From Sodalis praecaptivus (GTDB taxonomy: Bacteria > Pseudomonadota > Gammaproteobacteria > Enterobacterales > Enterobacteriaceae), in assembly GCF_000517425.1 (NCBI RefSeq), contig NZ_CP006569.1, positions 3,896,760-3,960,759 on the forward strand: DNA of 64,000 nucleotides, written 5' to 3'. The notes beneath the pieces were generated by a model that had not been told where the DNA came from, did no database searches, and saw nothing but the letters and a program-made list of their open reading frames with translations. A program made the translations under genes and the position numbers. Within the stretch, counting starts at the first letter, position 1; every line of letters begins with the position of its first letter. Shown in pieces: positions 10,432 through 21,364 of this stretch.

Positions 10432-10634
10432 AATCATGGTCTCATGTTGTCGCGTGTAGCACGGAGCGGGCTGTGCAGCGCGAGAATGATAGCACGGGCG
10501 GCGGCGGCGAAAAGCGGCCGGACGCGGGCTTTTACCTGTCGCACCTATCGGTGAAATCATGCGTAAAATGGGTAAAATAAGCGCCCAGACCCTACAACAC
10601 CCAGCCGGGACGCTGGAGCGGGAGAAAAGGAACG

Positions 10635-12113
10635 ATGGCTGAGCTATTGAATTTTATCAATAACCTGTTATGGGATTCACTATTAATTTATCTGTTGTTG
10701 GGTACCGGCATTTGGTTCACGCTGCGCACCGGTTTCATCCAGATACGCCATTTCTGCCACACCTTCACGATCCTCAAAGACTCAGGGACGCGCGGCGGCG
10801 GCGGCATTTCGCCGTTCCAAGCCTTATGCACCTCTCTTGCCGCCCGTATCGGTTGCGGTAATTTAATGGGGGTCGCCATCGCACTGATCCTGGGCGGGCC
10901 GGGCGCCATCTTCTGGATGTGGCTGGCGGCGCTGATTGGCATGGCGACCGCCTTTGCGGAAAGCACTTTGGCACAGTTGTACAAAATACGCGACACCTGC
11001 GGCAACGCCTGCGGCGGGCCGGCCTGGTATATGGCCAACGGGCTCGGCCTGCGCTGGATGGGCACGCTATTCACCCTCTTTTTACTGGCGGGCTATGGCG
11101 GTTTTTTCAGCGCCGTGCAGGCCAACGCGATTACGCTATCGGCGCAGCAGTTATCCGGTATGGGCCGCTGGCCGATTACCCTGGCGCTGCTTATCTTGTG
11201 CGCGGCGGCGATTTTCGGCGGCCTGCGCGCCATCGCCCGCTTGACCCAGTGGCTGGTACCGGCCATGGGCCTGCTGTATCTGCTGCTGGCGGGCTGGGTG
11301 GTGCTGCACCACTGGCACCAGATTGCGGCGGTGGCCGCGCTGGTGTTCAATAGCGCCTTTGGCCTGCCGGCGGCCGCCTCGGGTCTGGTGGGTTATGGCT
11401 TGGCGCAAGCGATTTTCCAAGGCGTACAGCGCGGTCTGTTCTCTAACGAAGCGGGCACCGGCTCGGCGCCGAATATCGCCGCCGCCGCCGCGCCCTGGCC
11501 GCCGCACCCCGCCTCACAGGGCTATATCCAGATGCTGGCGGTCTTTATCGACACGCTGGTGATATGCAGCGCCACGGCGGCGATTATTCTTACTTCCGGC
11601 ACGCTGGAGCACGCCCACGCCGATATCCACGGCATCGCGCTGATTTATCAATCGCTCGCCACGGTGACCGGGCACTGGAGCATGCCGCTACTGATGGCGC
11701 TGGTGTTTGTGTTCTCCTTCGCCGCCATTATTGGCAATTACGCCTATGCGGAGAGCAGCCTGCGCTTTTTCGTGCCGCAGCCGGTGAAACTGAAATGGCT
11801 GCTGCGTCTGCTGACGCTCACCATGGTGCTATTTGGCTGCGTGGCGGAGGTCTCGGTGGTGTGGCGGCTGGCGGATCTGGCGATGGGACTGATGACGATA
11901 ACCAACCTTATCGCCCTTTTGTTACTGTCGCCGGTCGTGTTGATGCTGGCGAATGATTACAATAGCCAGCGCGCTATCGGTAAGCTGCCAACGTTTTATG
12001 CGGCGAATTTTCCCGCTATCGCGCCGCAGCTGGCGCCGGGTCTCTGGGTTCGGCCGGCGACGCCGCGCGATAAAAACAGCCGGGCGGCCGCCCCGCTCCC
12101 TCGCGATGGCTAG
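10635..12113 (+). CDS. yaaJ: Alanine/glycine:cation symporter family protein YaaJ
   Basis: Inner-membrane sodium-coupled amino acid carrier of the AGCS family, 492 residues with about ten or eleven hydrophobic segments. Family blocks seen are [26 protein letters not shown] (split around residue 60), [17 protein letters not shown] and [27 protein letters not shown] precedes the ATG. Substrate by family is alanine or glycine; it has not been inferred more precisely. It sits between talB and yaaA, as in E. coli. Confidence 0.93.
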   Translation: MAELLNFINNLLWDSLLIYLLLGTGIWFTLRTGFIQIRHFCHTFTILKDSGTRGGGGISPFQALCTSLAARIGCGNLMGVAIALILGGPGAIFWMWLAALIGMATAFAESTLAQLYKIRDTCGNACGGPAWYMANGLGLRWMGTLFTLFLLAGYGGFFSAVQANAITLSAQQLSGMGRWPITLALLILCAAAIFGGLRAIARLTQWLVPAMGLLYLLLAGWVVLHHWHQIAAVAALVFNSAFGLPAAASGLVGYGLAQAIFQGVQRGLFSNEAGTGSAPNIAAAAAPWPPHPASQGYIQMLAVFIDTLVICSATAAIILTSGTLEHAHADIHGIALIYQSLATVTGHWSMPLLMALVFVFSFAAIIGNYAYAESSLRFFVPQPVKLKWLLRLLTLTMVLFGCVAEVSVVWRLADLAMGLMTITNLIALLLLSPVVLMLANDYNSQRAIGKLPTFYAANFPAIAPQLAPGLWVRPATPRDKNSRAAAPLPRDG

Positions 12114-12171
12114 TACGCGCCGGCGCGGCATGACCGGCGCCCGTATTTTTTCGCTATAACAGGAACCTGCA

Positions 12172-12951
12172 ATGCTAATGGTTATTTCTCCGGCGAAAAC
12201 GCTGGATTATCAGAGTCCGCTGGCGACCCATCGCTACACGCAGCCGGAATTGCTGCCCCAATCGACGGCGCTTATCGACGTGTGCCGGCAGTTGACGCCG
12301 TCGCGTCTCGGCACCTTGATGGGTATCAGCGATAAGCTGGCCGATCTGAACGCCGCCCGTTTCCAGGCCTGGCAAACGCCGTTTACCCCCGACAATGCGC
12401 GCCAGGCGATACTGGCCTTTAAAGGGGATGTTTATGCCGGTCTGGCGGCGGAAACCTTTAGCGAGGCGCAATTCGATTTCGCCCAGCGGCACCTGCGGAT
12501 GCTGTCAGGGCTGTACGGCATATTGCGTCCGCTGGATTTGATGCAGCCCTACCGGCTGGAGATGGGGATCCGTCTGGCCAACCCGGCCGGTGCCGATCTG
12601 TATCGCTATTGGGGCGCCGCGCTGACCGATAAATTGAACCAGGCGCTGGCGCAACAGGGCGACCCGATCCTGATCAATCTGGCGTCGGACGAGTATTTCC
12701 GCGCGGTGCAACCGGACCGCATCAACGGCCGGGTTATCAAACCGGTGTTCCTGGATGAGAAAAACGGCCAGTACAAGGTAATCAGTTTTCACGCCAAAAA
12801 AGCCCGCGGCATGATGTGCCGCTTCGTGATTACCGAAGCGCTGACGCAGCCCCGGTCCTTGCAAGCGTTCAATGCCGGCGGTTATCGGTTTGACGCCGCG
12901 GCGTCGAGCGAGAATGAGTGGGTGTTCAAACGACCGCAGCAGGCCGGTTAG
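12172..12951 (+). CDS. yaaA: Peroxide stress protein YaaA
   Basis: DUF328/UPF0246 protein that lowers intracellular free iron damage during hydrogen peroxide stress in E. coli, where it belongs to the OxyR regulon. It has 259 residues, starting [17 protein letters not shown]. Conserved blocks [34 protein letters not shown] (split) and NLASDEYF are present. AGGAACCTGCA precedes the ATG. It lies 58 bp after yaaJ in the same direction and may be read with it. No OxyR box could be recognised. Confidence 0.95.
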   Translation: MLMVISPAKTLDYQSPLATHRYTQPELLPQSTALIDVCRQLTPSRLGTLMGISDKLADLNAARFQAWQTPFTPDNARQAILAFKGDVYAGLAAETFSEAQFDFAQRHLRMLSGLYGILRPLDLMQPYRLEMGIRLANPAGADLYRYWGAALTDKLNQALAQQGDPILINLASDEYFRAVQPDRINGRVIKPVFLDEKNGQYKVISFHAKKARGMMCRFVITEALTQPRSLQAFNAGGYRFDAAASSENEWVFKRPQQAG

Positions 12952-13133
12952 CGCTACGGCAATAGCAACCACCGGCGCTTCGCGCTGGTCGACGGCGCTA
13001 CGATCCCGGATCGTCGGCACCAAACCGCCGGCGGCGCAGGCGCGACAAACGCCTACCGCACGCTATCGGCGGCAAATCGATCTTCGCTCTGCCAAACCGC
13101 CGGCACCGCCGCCCGCGAGCCGCTGACGGGACG

Positions 13134-14423
13134 CTATCGCGGCAGTTCCAGCATGAAATGACGCAGGTCGCTGAACGACGCCGGCATGCGCGCCGACAGC
13201 AACGGTAACGTCGCGCGTACCGCCAGCGCCGGCGGCAGCGGCAAATTCTGCCCAAGGATGGATTCTACCGATTCCTTGAACTTGGCCGGATGGGCGGTGC
13301 CGAGGAACAAACCGAACTCCCCGGGCTGCAGGCCGTCGCGCAGCAGACGGTAGGCGATAGCGGCATGCGGCTCGGAAATATAGCCCAGCCCCGCCAGCTC
13401 GCGCATCGTTTCGGCGGTGGTCTTATCGTCGACGCAGCCGTAGCCGAGCGTCGTCAGCTGCCAATTTTTGCGCCGAAACAACTCCTCCACCCGCGGCCAG
13501 TTATTGGGTTGGCTAACATCCATCGCGTTTGACAGCGTAGCCACGGTGGGATTGGGTAGCCATTTCCCGCCGCTCAGAAACCGCGGTACGGTATCATTGG
13601 CGTTGGTGGCGGCGATGAAACGCTTCACCGGCAGCCCCAAGGTTTTGGCCAGCAGGCCGGCGGTAAGATCGCCGAAATTGCCGCTCGGCACCGAAATCAC
13701 CAATTGATTGCGCGCCTGCTGCGGCAGTTGCGCCACCGCTTCAAAATAGTAACAAATCTGCGCCAGCAGCCGGCTAATATTGATGGAGTTGGCGGAATTC
13801 AGCCCCAGCGTCTGTTTCAGCTCTTCATCGTCGAACGCCTGCTTCACCAACGCCTGGCAGGCATCGAAATCCCCCTCTACCGCCACGGTATGAATATTGC
13901 CGCCCAGCGTGCAAAAGAGCTTTTCCTGCAGCGGGCTGATTTTGCCTTCGGGGTAGAGGATCACAACCCGCACATTCTTAAGTCCGTAGAACGCGTGGGC
14001 CACCGCGGCACCGGTATCGCCGGAGGTTGCGGTAAGGATGGTCACCGGCTGGCCCTGGCCGACTTCGGTGAGCATCTGCGCCATAAAGCGGCCGCCGAAA
14101 TCCTTGAACGCCAGCGTTGGGCCGTGAAACAGTTCCAGCGCGGCGATATCCTCGGCGACCGGCACCACCGGCGCCGGGAATTCAAACGCCGCCGTCACCC
14201 GCGCCAAGACGCGTTCCGGCGGCAGTTCATCCCCGATATAGGCCGATAAAATACGTGCGCTGCGGCTAACGAAATCCATTTCCAGCAACTCGTCTATCTC
14301 GGTTAGGGCGAATTCGGGCAGTTCCATGGGAAAAAACAGCCCCTGCTGACGGCCAAGGCCCTGCTTGATCGCTTGGGCGAAGCTGACCTGCTCATTGTGT
14401 TCCTTGATATTGTACAGTTTCAT
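13134..14423 (-). CDS. thrC: Threonine synthase
   Basis: PLP enzyme converting O-phosphohomoserine to threonine, last step of the pathway. It has about 429 residues (E. coli 428). The PLP lysine lies in HGPTLAFKDFGGRF, and the phosphate-binding loop is ATSGDTGAAVAHAFYG. Two ATG codons in a row (14426 and 14423) follow the thrB stop TAA directly, so translation is probably coupled. I chose the second because the family starts MKLYN. It is third gene of the thrABC operon. Confidence 0.97.
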   Translation of the reverse strand: MKLYNIKEHNEQVSFAQAIKQGLGRQQGLFFPMELPEFALTEIDELLEMDFVSRSARILSAYIGDELPPERVLARVTAAFEFPAPVVPVAEDIAALELFHGPTLAFKDFGGRFMAQMLTEVGQGQPVTILTATSGDTGAAVAHAFYGLKNVRVVILYPEGKISPLQEKLFCTLGGNIHTVAVEGDFDACQALVKQAFDDEELKQTLGLNSANSINISRLLAQICYYFEAVAQLPQQARNQLVISVPSGNFGDLTAGLLAKTLGLPVKRFIAATNANDTVPRFLSGGKWLPNPTVATLSNAMDVSQPNNWPRVEELFRRKNWQLTTLGYGCVDDKTTAETMRELAGLGYISEPHAAIAYRLLRDGLQPGEFGLFLGTAHPAKFKESVESILGQNLPLPPALAVRATLPLLSARMPASFSDLRHFMLELPR

Positions 14424-14426
14424 CAT

Positions 14427-15359
14427 TTAATCCATCATTATACGGGCGCCGGAGGTATCCAGGCGGCAAATATGAACAAAACCTTCGTCGTTTTGCAGGT
14501 AGTGCTGCGTCAGCCAGTCGGCGACGCGCGCCGCGGTATCCTGGCGATCGCAGATGGCAAAGAGCGTCGGCCCCGAGCCCGAGATACCGCAGGCCAGCGC
14601 GCCAATATCGCCCACCGCCTGACGCGCGTCGGCGAAGCCCGGTAGCAGCCGGGTGCGATAGGGCTCGGCAATGACATCTTTCATCAGCTTAGCCGCAAGC
14701 GCCGGTTGCCGGGTATGGCAGGCATGCACAAAGCCCGCCAGATAACGGCCATGGCTGATACAGTCCTGGCGGCGATACTGTGCCGGTAGAATCGCCCGCG
14801 CCTCGGCGGTACTCACTTTGATGCCCGGGTAGGCCATCACCCATAGCCAATCGTCGAACCCCGGCACCGGCTGGCTGATGATGCCGTTCTCCTCCAGCAT
14901 CAGTTGCATGCCGCCGAGAAAACAGGGGGCTACATTATCGAAATGCACTCCGCCGGAAATGCGCCCTTCCATTTCCCCCATCAACATCAGCATTTGGTCA
15001 TCGTTTAACGGTCGGCCGCAATGGGCATTCATCGCCACCAGCGCCGCGACCACCGAACAGGCGCTGGATCCCAGGCCGGAGCCGATGGGCATATTCTTTT
15101 CCAGCCGCATGGCGACCGGTACCGTTTTACCCACCGCCTCGCAGAATCGCTGCCAGCACTGGTAAACGATGTTTTGCTCCGGCTCCGCCGGCAATTTGTC
15201 GACGAAACGCCCGGCGCAGTGCAGACTGAAGATCTCGGCGCCCGTCACGCTGACGCAATCGCCCAGCAGCGTCCCGTCCACCGGCGACACCGCCGCGCCC
15301 AGCACATCAAATCCCACGCTGACGTTGCCGATTGAGGCCGGCGCATACACTTTAACCAT
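14427..15359 (-). CDS. thrB: Homoserine kinase
   Basis: GHMP-family kinase that phosphorylates homoserine to O-phosphohomoserine. It has 310 residues from MVKVYAPAS. The ATP loop [17 protein letters not shown] is intact, as is the C-terminal [11 protein letters not shown] motif. The ATG at 15359 follows the thrA stop after a single base, which is a coupled start; the longer frame to 15446 lies inside thrA and is rejected. Confidence 0.98.
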   Translation of the reverse strand: MVKVYAPASIGNVSVGFDVLGAAVSPVDGTLLGDCVSVTGAEIFSLHCAGRFVDKLPAEPEQNIVYQCWQRFCEAVGKTVPVAMRLEKNMPIGSGLGSSACSVVAALVAMNAHCGRPLNDDQMLMLMGEMEGRISGGVHFDNVAPCFLGGMQLMLEENGIISQPVPGFDDWLWVMAYPGIKVSTAEARAILPAQYRRQDCISHGRYLAGFVHACHTRQPALAAKLMKDVIAEPYRTRLLPGFADARQAVGDIGALACGISGSGPTLFAICDRQDTAARVADWLTQHYLQNDEGFVHICRLDTSGARIMMD

Positions 15360-15360
15360 G

Positions 15361-17820
15361 TTAAACTCCCAACTTCCATGACAGCGTGCGTAAAAGATCG
15401 GCGAAAACGCCGGCGGCGGTGACATCATTGCCGGCGCCATAGCCACGCAGCACCAGCGGTAACGGCTGATAATAGCGGGTTGAAAACGCCAGCGCGTTTT
15501 CCCCGTCTTTTACTTTGAACAACGGGTCGTTGGCGCCCACCGCCTCGATTTTGACTTTACAGCGTCCTTCGTCAATGCTGCCCACATAGCGCAGCGCCTG
15601 ACCTTCGGCGCGCGCCTTCGCCACTCTGGCGGCGAATTCATCATCCAGGGCCGGCAGACGCGCCAGGAACGTCTCCACGTCGCCGCCGGCGTCAAAGCCC
15701 GCCGGGAGCACCGGCTCGACATCAATATCCGCCAATTCCAGCGTATACCCCGCCTCGCGCGCCAAAATCAGCAGCTTGCGCGCCACATCCATACCGGACA
15801 GATCATCGCGCGGATCGGGTTCGGTGTAGCCGTTGCCGCGCGCCAGAAGCGTTGCCGCCGACAGCGACATACCGTCATCCAGTTTGCCGAAAATAAACGA
15901 CAGCGAGCCGGAAAGAATACCGGAAAAGCGGGTCAACTCGTCACCGGCATTCAATAAGTTCTGTAAATTTTCGATAACCGGCAAACCGGCGCCGACGTTG
16001 GTATCATAAAGAAATTTACGGCGCGAGGTCGCGGCGGCGGCGCGCATTTGATGGTAATAATCCATTGAGGCGGTATTGGCTTTTTTATTTGGCGTCACCA
16101 CGTGGAAGCCGTCCGCCAGGAAATCCGCATACTGGTTGGCCACCGCCTCGCTACTGGTGCAATCGACGATGACCGGGTTAAGCAGGTGATACTCTTTCAC
16201 CAGCCTAATCAGCCGCCCCAAATTGAACGGCTCGCGCGCCTCCGCCAACGCCCCCTGCCAGTTAGCCAAGTCGATGCCGTGCACATTGGTCAGCAGAGCG
16301 CGCGAGTTGGCTATTCCGCATACCCGCAAGTCGATATGCTTATCCTTTAGCCACGCGTGCTGACGGCGGATCTGCTCGATCAGCGCGCCGCCAACGCCGC
16401 CCGCGCCGATGACGAAGACTTCGATAACCTGATCGGTATTGAACAGCATCTGATGCGCGACCCGTACGCCGGTGGTGGTGCTGTCATTGTCCACCACCAC
16501 CGAGATGGAACGCTCGGAGGATCCCTGGGCGATAGCGATGATGTTGATATTGGCGCGCGCCAGCGCGGCAAAAAGTTTGGCGGACAGGCCGCGCTGGGTG
16601 CGCATTCCGTCGCCGACCACCGAAATAATCGCCAGGCGGGAAATCACATCCAGCGGCTCCAGCAGGCCGTCTTTCAGCTCCAGGTAGAATTCCTCCTCCA
16701 GCGCCCGGCGGGCAGCCGCCAACTCATGCTGCGGCACGCAAAAACTGATGCTGTATTCCGACGAGGATTGCGTAATCAGCACCACGGAGCTGCCGGCGCG
16801 CGACATGGCCGCGAAAACCCGCGCCGCCATGCCGATCATGCCTTTCATTCCCGGGCCGGAAACGTTGATCATCGCCATATTATTCAGATGGGTGATACCT
16901 TTGACCGGGTTACCTTCCTCGCCGCTGGTGGGCCCGATTAACGTGCCGGGAGCTTGAGGATTGGTGGTGTTTTTGATAAGACAGGGAATTTGGAACTGCG
17001 CGATGGGGACGATGGTACGGGGATGAAGAACCTTGGCGCCGAAGTAGGAAAGTTCCATCGCCTCCTGATAGGAAAGCTGACTGAGTAAACGCGCATCCGG
17101 CACCTGATTAGGATCGCAGGTATAAACGCCGTCCACATCCGTCCAGATTTCGCAGCAATCGGCGCGCAGACAGGCCGCCAGAACCGCCGCCGAGTAATCG
17201 GATCCATTGCGGCCCAGCACCACCAGTTCACCGCGCTCGTTACCGGCGGTAAAGCCCGCCATCAGGATGATGTGATCGGCGGGGATGGCGGCATCGTTGA
17301 TGCGCCGGGTGGACTCGGCGATATCCACCGTCGATTCCAGATAGCCCCCCTGCGCCAGCAGCTTCTCCACCGGGCCGATGACCGTCACGTTGAAACCGCG
17401 GGCGCGCAATAGCGCTTCCATTAGCGCGATGGAGAGTTTTTCGCCGCGGCTGATGATCGCGGCGTTAACGCTATCAGGGCAGTATTTCAGCAGTGAAATG
17501 CCGTGCAGTAACTGTTTGAGCTGCGCGAACTCTTGCTCCACCTGGCTACGCAGCGCCGGATGATCAAACTCCGGCTGGGCTGCGGCCAACCCGTCCAACA
17601 GTCGGGTAAAGATCTGTTCGGCGTCAAGGATATTCGGCTGGATATCAATGCCGTTGAGCGTACGGTCTATCATCATGACCAAGTGGTTGGTGATTTTGGC
17701 CGGCGCGGATAATACCGCCGCCACCTGTCCCTGGCGGCTATTACTCTCAAGGATATCGGCGACGCGGATAAAACGCTCCGCGTTGGCGACGGAGGTACCG
17801 CCGAATTTCAGTACTCGCAT
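15361..17820 (-). CDS. thrA: Bifunctional aspartokinase I / homoserine dehydrogenase I
   Basis: Fused enzyme catalysing the first and third steps of threonine synthesis; feedback-inhibited by threonine in relatives. It has 819 residues (E. coli 820). The aspartokinase domain starts [17 protein letters not shown]-type regulatory repeats lie near residues 320-460. The dehydrogenase domain begins with the nucleotide-binding motif [16 protein letters not shown] and contains [10 protein letters not shown] and [19 protein letters not shown] precedes the ATG. It is first structural gene of the operon, after the thrL leader and attenuator. Confidence 0.98.
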   Translation of the reverse strand: MRVLKFGGTSVANAERFIRVADILESNSRQGQVAAVLSAPAKITNHLVMMIDRTLNGIDIQPNILDAEQIFTRLLDGLAAAQPEFDHPALRSQVEQEFAQLKQLLHGISLLKYCPDSVNAAIISRGEKLSIALMEALLRARGFNVTVIGPVEKLLAQGGYLESTVDIAESTRRINDAAIPADHIILMAGFTAGNERGELVVLGRNGSDYSAAVLAACLRADCCEIWTDVDGVYTCDPNQVPDARLLSQLSYQEAMELSYFGAKVLHPRTIVPIAQFQIPCLIKNTTNPQAPGTLIGPTSGEEGNPVKGITHLNNMAMINVSGPGMKGMIGMAARVFAAMSRAGSSVVLITQSSSEYSISFCVPQHELAAARRALEEEFYLELKDGLLEPLDVISRLAIISVVGDGMRTQRGLSAKLFAALARANINIIAIAQGSSERSISVVVDNDSTTTGVRVAHQMLFNTDQVIEVFVIGAGGVGGALIEQIRRQHAWLKDKHIDLRVCGIANSRALLTNVHGIDLANWQGALAEAREPFNLGRLIRLVKEYHLLNPVIVDCTSSEAVANQYADFLADGFHVVTPNKKANTASMDYYHQMRAAAATSRRKFLYDTNVGAGLPVIENLQNLLNAGDELTRFSGILSGSLSFIFGKLDDGMSLSAATLLARGNGYTEPDPRDDLSGMDVARKLLILAREAGYTLELADIDVEPVLPAGFDAGGDVETFLARLPALDDEFAARVAKARAEGQALRYVGSIDEGRCKVKIEAVGANDPLFKVKDGENALAFSTRYYQPLPLVLRGYGAGNDVTAAGVFADLLRTLSWKLGV

Positions 17821-17847
17821 TTCTGTTTCATCTCCTGAATTAAGCTT

Positions 17848-17878
17848 AAAAAAAAACCCGCACTGTCAAGGTGCGGGC
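17848..17878 (-). terminator. thr operon attenuator
   Basis: Read on the minus strand, CCCGCACCTTGACAGTGCGGG is a strong hairpin followed by nine T residues, between the thrL stop and thrA. This is the layout of the threonine/isoleucine-sensitive attenuator of E. coli. Because a T run also follows on the plus strand, it could act in both directions. Confidence 0.88.
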
Positions 17879-17901
17879 TTTTTTCTGGATTCCTGTATGC
17901 G

Positions 17902-17976
17902 TCAGCCCGCGCCGCTACCCGTGGTGGTATCGGTGGTGGTAATAATAATGGTGCCGTGGCTGAAGCGGGTACGCAT
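17902..17976 (-). CDS. thrL: thr operon leader peptide
   Basis: A short frame just before the attenuator encodes 24 residues starting MRTRFSHG and ending GSGAG. A core of three Ile and seven Thr codons (T-III-TTT-D-TTT) sits between. Ribosome stalling at these codons when charged tRNA-Thr or tRNA-Ile is scarce would prevent the attenuator from forming. An in-frame ATG at 17988 would give 28 residues; neither start has a good ribosome site. The ending matches the NGAG end of E. coli ThrL closely. Confidence 0.88.
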   Translation of the reverse strand: MRTRFSHGTIIITTTDTTTGSGAG

Positions 17977-18015
17977 GATGGTTGGCATTATCACTGTTTT
18001 TTATTAATACTCTAT

Positions 18016-18044
18016 TGGTTAAAGCAATCAGCCGCTAAAGTCAA
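18016..18044 (-). promoter_or_regulatory. thr operon promoter
   Basis: On the minus strand TTGACT (18039-18044) and TAACCA (18016-18021) are 17 bp apart. The whole element, TTGACT followed by TTTAACCAATA, matches the E. coli thr promoter as I know it. Confidence 0.75.
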
Positions 18045-18696
18045 TGAATATCTGCTTTTACGGCCCGTAGCATGACCCGAGTCGCACCGGTCAATATCCC
18101 GCGCCTGCGCCGCACGCACGCCGGAACCCATTATCATTACCGATAATGCAGTCTACTATGCTAGCCATTACCGATATCACAGCAGAAATCACCGCGCGCC
18201 GTGTGACGTCAATCCAACCGGGCGCCTTGGCGAGCATCCGAGAAGCAACCGGGAGCACCCTCAGGTGCCGTGCTAGGATGAATTTATATAGTCACTTAAG
18301 TTATTAGGCGGCAGCTATTGTCATTTGTGGAAAATGGCGGCAGGAAAAATAGACGTTTTCTCGCCCCTCTTGCGGTAATTATAATGCTAATCGATAAGCA
18401 AAAGTAATCCATTAACGCCCGGCCAAGCGCCGGGCTGCGTCCCCCCAGCGCCCTTATGCCGCGACCAGCGGCCGTTCTGTTAGGTTATTTTCACCCGAAC
18501 GCCTTGCCGGGTTAAACAATATAAGATAATGGTACATAAAGAGACGTGAAAGTTATCTAACGTGCCGTGCTGTTAATCTTGTCTACAGAAATGGCACAGG
18601 TGTTAGGGTTTATTTTGATATACGTCAGCAAAATGATATTTTCTTGAGTGGTAAATTCTGTTGACGCTGTTATATTGTTGTTAATAAGGGTAAGCT
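18045..18696. other. Long regulatory gap between thrL and arcA
   Basis: About 650 bp without a supported gene. It must hold the arcA promoters, since E. coli arcA also has a long multi-promoter leader. I see an FNR-like half site at 18615-18628 and TTGACG at 18661, but no clear -10 partner. Composition is notably more AT-rich than the coding flanks. Confidence 0.5.
18615..18628 (+). promoter_or_regulatory. Possible FNR site upstream of arcA
   Basis: TTGATATACGTCAG has a perfect left half (TTGAT) and a weak right half (3 of 5) of the FNR consensus TTGAT-N4-ATCAA. E. coli arcA is FNR-activated, which makes the location plausible. The match alone is weak. Confidence 0.35.
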
Positions 18697-18753
18697 ATGC
18701 AGCATTTAAGCCTGACAAATCAGGCCTCGAATACAGGTAAGCGTCGCCGGTAA
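18697..18753 (+). CDS. Possible small leader ORF in the arcA 5' region
   Basis: ATG at 18697 with AAGGG seven bases upstream opens a frame of 18 residues, MQHLSLTNQASNTGKRRR, ending in a basic tail. Inside it GCCTGACAAATCAGGC (18710-18725) is a perfect 6-bp hairpin with a four-base loop. It lies about 145 bp before the arcA start, probably within the arcA transcript. It does not resemble E. coli YjjY. It may be chance; no function is proposed. Confidence 0.3.
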   Translation: MQHLSLTNQASNTGKRRR

Positions 18754-18897
18754 CAGAGCGTTAATCACGATAGGGCACGATGATGTGCTTAGGCCTGAAG
18801 CCTTGGGGGATGCGTCTTATTCCTCCGCTACCGTTAAGGACGACAGCGGCTTGAGTACCTCCTCTTTCAATTATGTTGGTAATTTTAGGTAGCAAAC

Positions 18898-19614
18898 ATG
18901 CAGACCCCGCACATTCTTATCGTTGAAGACGAGTCAGTCACCCGTAATACCCTCAAAAGCATTTTTGAAGCCGAGGGCTATATGGTCCATGAAGCTACCG
19001 ACGGCGCAGAGATGCATCGCGCCCTGTCGGAACATGATATTAATTTGGTAATCATGGATATCAACCTGCCGGGTAAAAATGGTTTATTGCTGGCGCGAGA
19101 ACTCCGTGAGCATGCCAGCGTCGCTTTGATGTTTCTCACCGGCCGCGATAACGAAGTTGACAAGATCCTCGGGCTGGAAATCGGCGCCGACGACTATATT
19201 ACCAAGCCTTTCAACCCCCGCGAACTCACTATACGCGCACGCAATTTGCTCTCCCGCACCATGAATTTGGGCGGCGCGCTTGAGGAGCGCAAATTGGTGG
19301 AGAGCTATAAATTCAACGGCTGGGAGCTTGATATCAATAGCCGTTCGCTGCTTAGCCCCCACGGTGAGAGTTATAAGCTGCCGCGCAGCGAATTCCGCGC
19401 CATGCTGCATTTTTGCGAGAATCCAGGAAAGATTCAATCCCGCGCCGAGCTGTTGAAAAAAATGACCGGCCGCGAGCTCAAGGCCCACGACCGTACCGTG
19501 GACGTCACCATCCGCCGCATCCGAAAACATTTTGAATCGTTGCCGGACACGCCGGAAATCATCGCCACCATTCATGGCGAAGGTTATCGTTTCTGCGGCG
19601 ATTTGGAAGAGTAA
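18898..19614 (+). CDS. arcA: Two-component response regulator ArcA
   Basis: DNA-binding regulator of the Arc system, phosphorylated by ArcB under low-oxygen conditions; it represses respiratory and TCA genes. It has 238 residues as in E. coli. The receiver domain has Asp10/Asp11 and the phosphoacceptor Asp54 in [12 protein letters not shown], with Lys in DDYITKPF. The C-terminal OmpR-type winged helix ends [15 protein letters not shown]. It is divergent from the thr operon, as in E. coli. Confidence 0.99.
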   Translation: MQTPHILIVEDESVTRNTLKSIFEAEGYMVHEATDGAEMHRALSEHDINLVIMDINLPGKNGLLLARELREHASVALMFLTGRDNEVDKILGLEIGADDYITKPFNPRELTIRARNLLSRTMNLGGALEERKLVESYKFNGWELDINSRSLLSPHGESYKLPRSEFRAMLHFCENPGKIQSRAELLKKMTGRELKAHDRTVDVTIRRIRKHFESLPDTPEIIATIHGEGYRFCGDLEE

Positions 19615-19831
19615 GCTTCACCGACAACGGTGCCTGCCCCCGTGGGGCGGGCGGCCGATGATCTTTTCCTCACCCACCGGTAAACGGCTTCCCGTCGCCG
19701 CCATCGGCTGCCGCCCGTTACGCCAGATAGCCCCGGCCCGCTCCCGTTCCCCTTGCAACCCAATGCCTTAGCGCGGGCAGCGACCGGCACAGGTGGTGCC
19801 GCTGCCGCACGCACGGCGCCGGCAAAGGCGG

Positions 19832-20314
19832 TTACGGACGCGATTCGCCCCAGGGCATAATCGGCACCGCGCTCAGCGCATTTTTGGGCGACCCCTCCAC
19901 CACCCGATCCGAATAGGAGAGATACACCAGCGCGTTGCGTTTGGGATCATAAAAGCGTACCACCTGTAGGCGTTTGAAAATCAGCGAGGTGCGTTTTTGA
20001 AACACCACGCTGCCGTGCTCAGGACGGCTTTTGATCTTGTCGCTTAGGGTGATTGGCCCCACCTGCTGGCAGGAGATCGCCGCATCGGAGGTATCTTCCG
20101 CCAGGCCGAGGCCGCCTTTGATGCCGCCGGTCTTGGCGCGGCTGAGATAGCAGGTCACATTGGGCACCTCGGGATCGTCAAACGCTTCCACCACGATTTT
20201 ATGATCGGGTCCGAACAGCTTAAATACGGTGTCGACGGAACCGACCTCCTCGGCCCGGGCCATCCCGAGGCAGAAGGCGTAGCCCATCAGGGCGATAACG
20301 ATTTTTTTATTCAT
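19832..20314 (-). CDS. creA: CreA family periplasmic protein
   Basis: Protein of unknown function, 160 residues, with an N-terminal signal peptide ([21 protein letters not shown], cut here to its core; likely cleavage after MARA). The body [28 protein letters not shown] and [15 protein letters not shown] matches E. coli CreA almost residue for residue, including two cysteines. The CreB/CreC regulators and CreD are not present: arcA follows after a 217-bp gap, so creA is an orphan here. Confidence 0.93.
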   Translation of the reverse strand: MNKKIVIALMGYAFCLGMARAEEVGSVDTVFKLFGPDHKIVVEAFDDPEVPNVTCYLSRAKTGGIKGGLGLAEDTSDAAISCQQVGPITLSDKIKSRPEHGSVVFQKRTSLIFKRLQVVRFYDPKRNALVYLSYSDRVVEGSPKNALSAVPIMPWGESRP

Positions 20315-20494
20315 AGTTCAGCGTATTTTCCTGTAGCACCCATTGAGGCCGCCGGGGCGAGGGCGCCGGCGGGACTGGTCAATATTAACTGGCAATAATA
20401 AGCTTATAAATCTTTGGCGACCTGTTAGCCAAAATATTGCTATTATGCGTCGACGCTTTTTTAACGACGCCATCACCGCTTTCTGAGGATTGTT

Positions 20495-21364
20495 ATGGAT
20501 CAAGCCGGTATCATTCGTGACCTGTTAAGCTGGCTCGATAGCCATCTGGACCAGCCGCTGTCGCTAGATAATGTCGCCGCCAAAGCGGGCTATTCCAAAT
20601 GGCACCTGCAGCGTATGTTCAAAGAAGTGACCGGCCACGCCATCGGCGCCTATATCCGCGCGCGCAGGTTATCCAAGGCGGCGGTGGCCTTGCGGCTGAC
20701 GAGCCGGCCAATACTGGATATCGCGCTGCAGTACCGTTTTGATTCCCAGCAAACCTTTACCCGCGCATTCAAAAAACAATTTGCCCAGACGCCGGCACTG
20801 TATCGCCGCAAAGAAGAGTGGGATTCCACCGGCATCCGACCGCCGATTCGTCTGAACCAAAGCGCGCTGCCCCAGGCCGAGTTCATTCGGCTACCGGCAA
20901 TGGAACTGATCGGCGTCACGCAAAGTTACACCTGCACGTTGGAGCAGCTCAGCAGCTTCCGTACCGAGCTGCGCATCCATTTCTGGCGCCAATACCTCGG
21001 CGAGGCCAAATGTCTGCCGCCGACGCTGTACGGGCTGAATCATACCCGACCAAGCCTGGAGAAAGAGGATGAACAGGAGGTGCTTTACACCACCGCTATT
21101 GAGCCGCAGCACATGCCGGAAAATGTCCACGGCGGCGAGCCCGTTCATCTGGATGGGGGGGAATACGCCCGCTTTATTTATCAAGGCCCGCCCCACGACC
21201 TGCAGGACTTCATTCTGTCGCTGTACGGCACCTGCCTGCCGTCGCAAAGCCTGGTGCGCCGCAAGGGATGCGATATCGAACGATTCTTCCCGCCGGAGCG
21301 CAAACCGGACGCGGAGTTGCCGCACACTATCCGCTGCGAATATCTGATTCCAGTGCGCCGTTAA
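20495..21364 (+). CDS. rob: Right origin-binding protein Rob
   Basis: AraC/XylS-family activator of the MarA/SoxS/Rob regulon (efflux, stress, solvent tolerance), 289 residues as in E. coli. The N-terminal DNA-binding domain (about 1-110) contains both helix-turn-helix units: LDNVAAKAGYSKWHLQRMFKE (split) and ILDIALQYRFDSQQTFTRAFK. The C-terminal GyrI-like effector domain follows. GAGG lies before the ATG. It converges on gpmB and the two stop codons overlap in TTAA. Confidence 0.97.
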   Translation: MDQAGIIRDLLSWLDSHLDQPLSLDNVAAKAGYSKWHLQRMFKEVTGHAIGAYIRARRLSKAAVALRLTSRPILDIALQYRFDSQQTFTRAFKKQFAQTPALYRRKEEWDSTGIRPPIRLNQSALPQAEFIRLPAMELIGVTQSYTCTLEQLSSFRTELRIHFWRQYLGEAKCLPPTLYGLNHTRPSLEKEDEQEVLYTTAIEPQHMPENVHGGEPVHLDGGEYARFIYQGPPHDLQDFILSLYGTCLPSQSLVRRKGCDIERFFPPERKPDAELPHTIRCEYLIPVRR

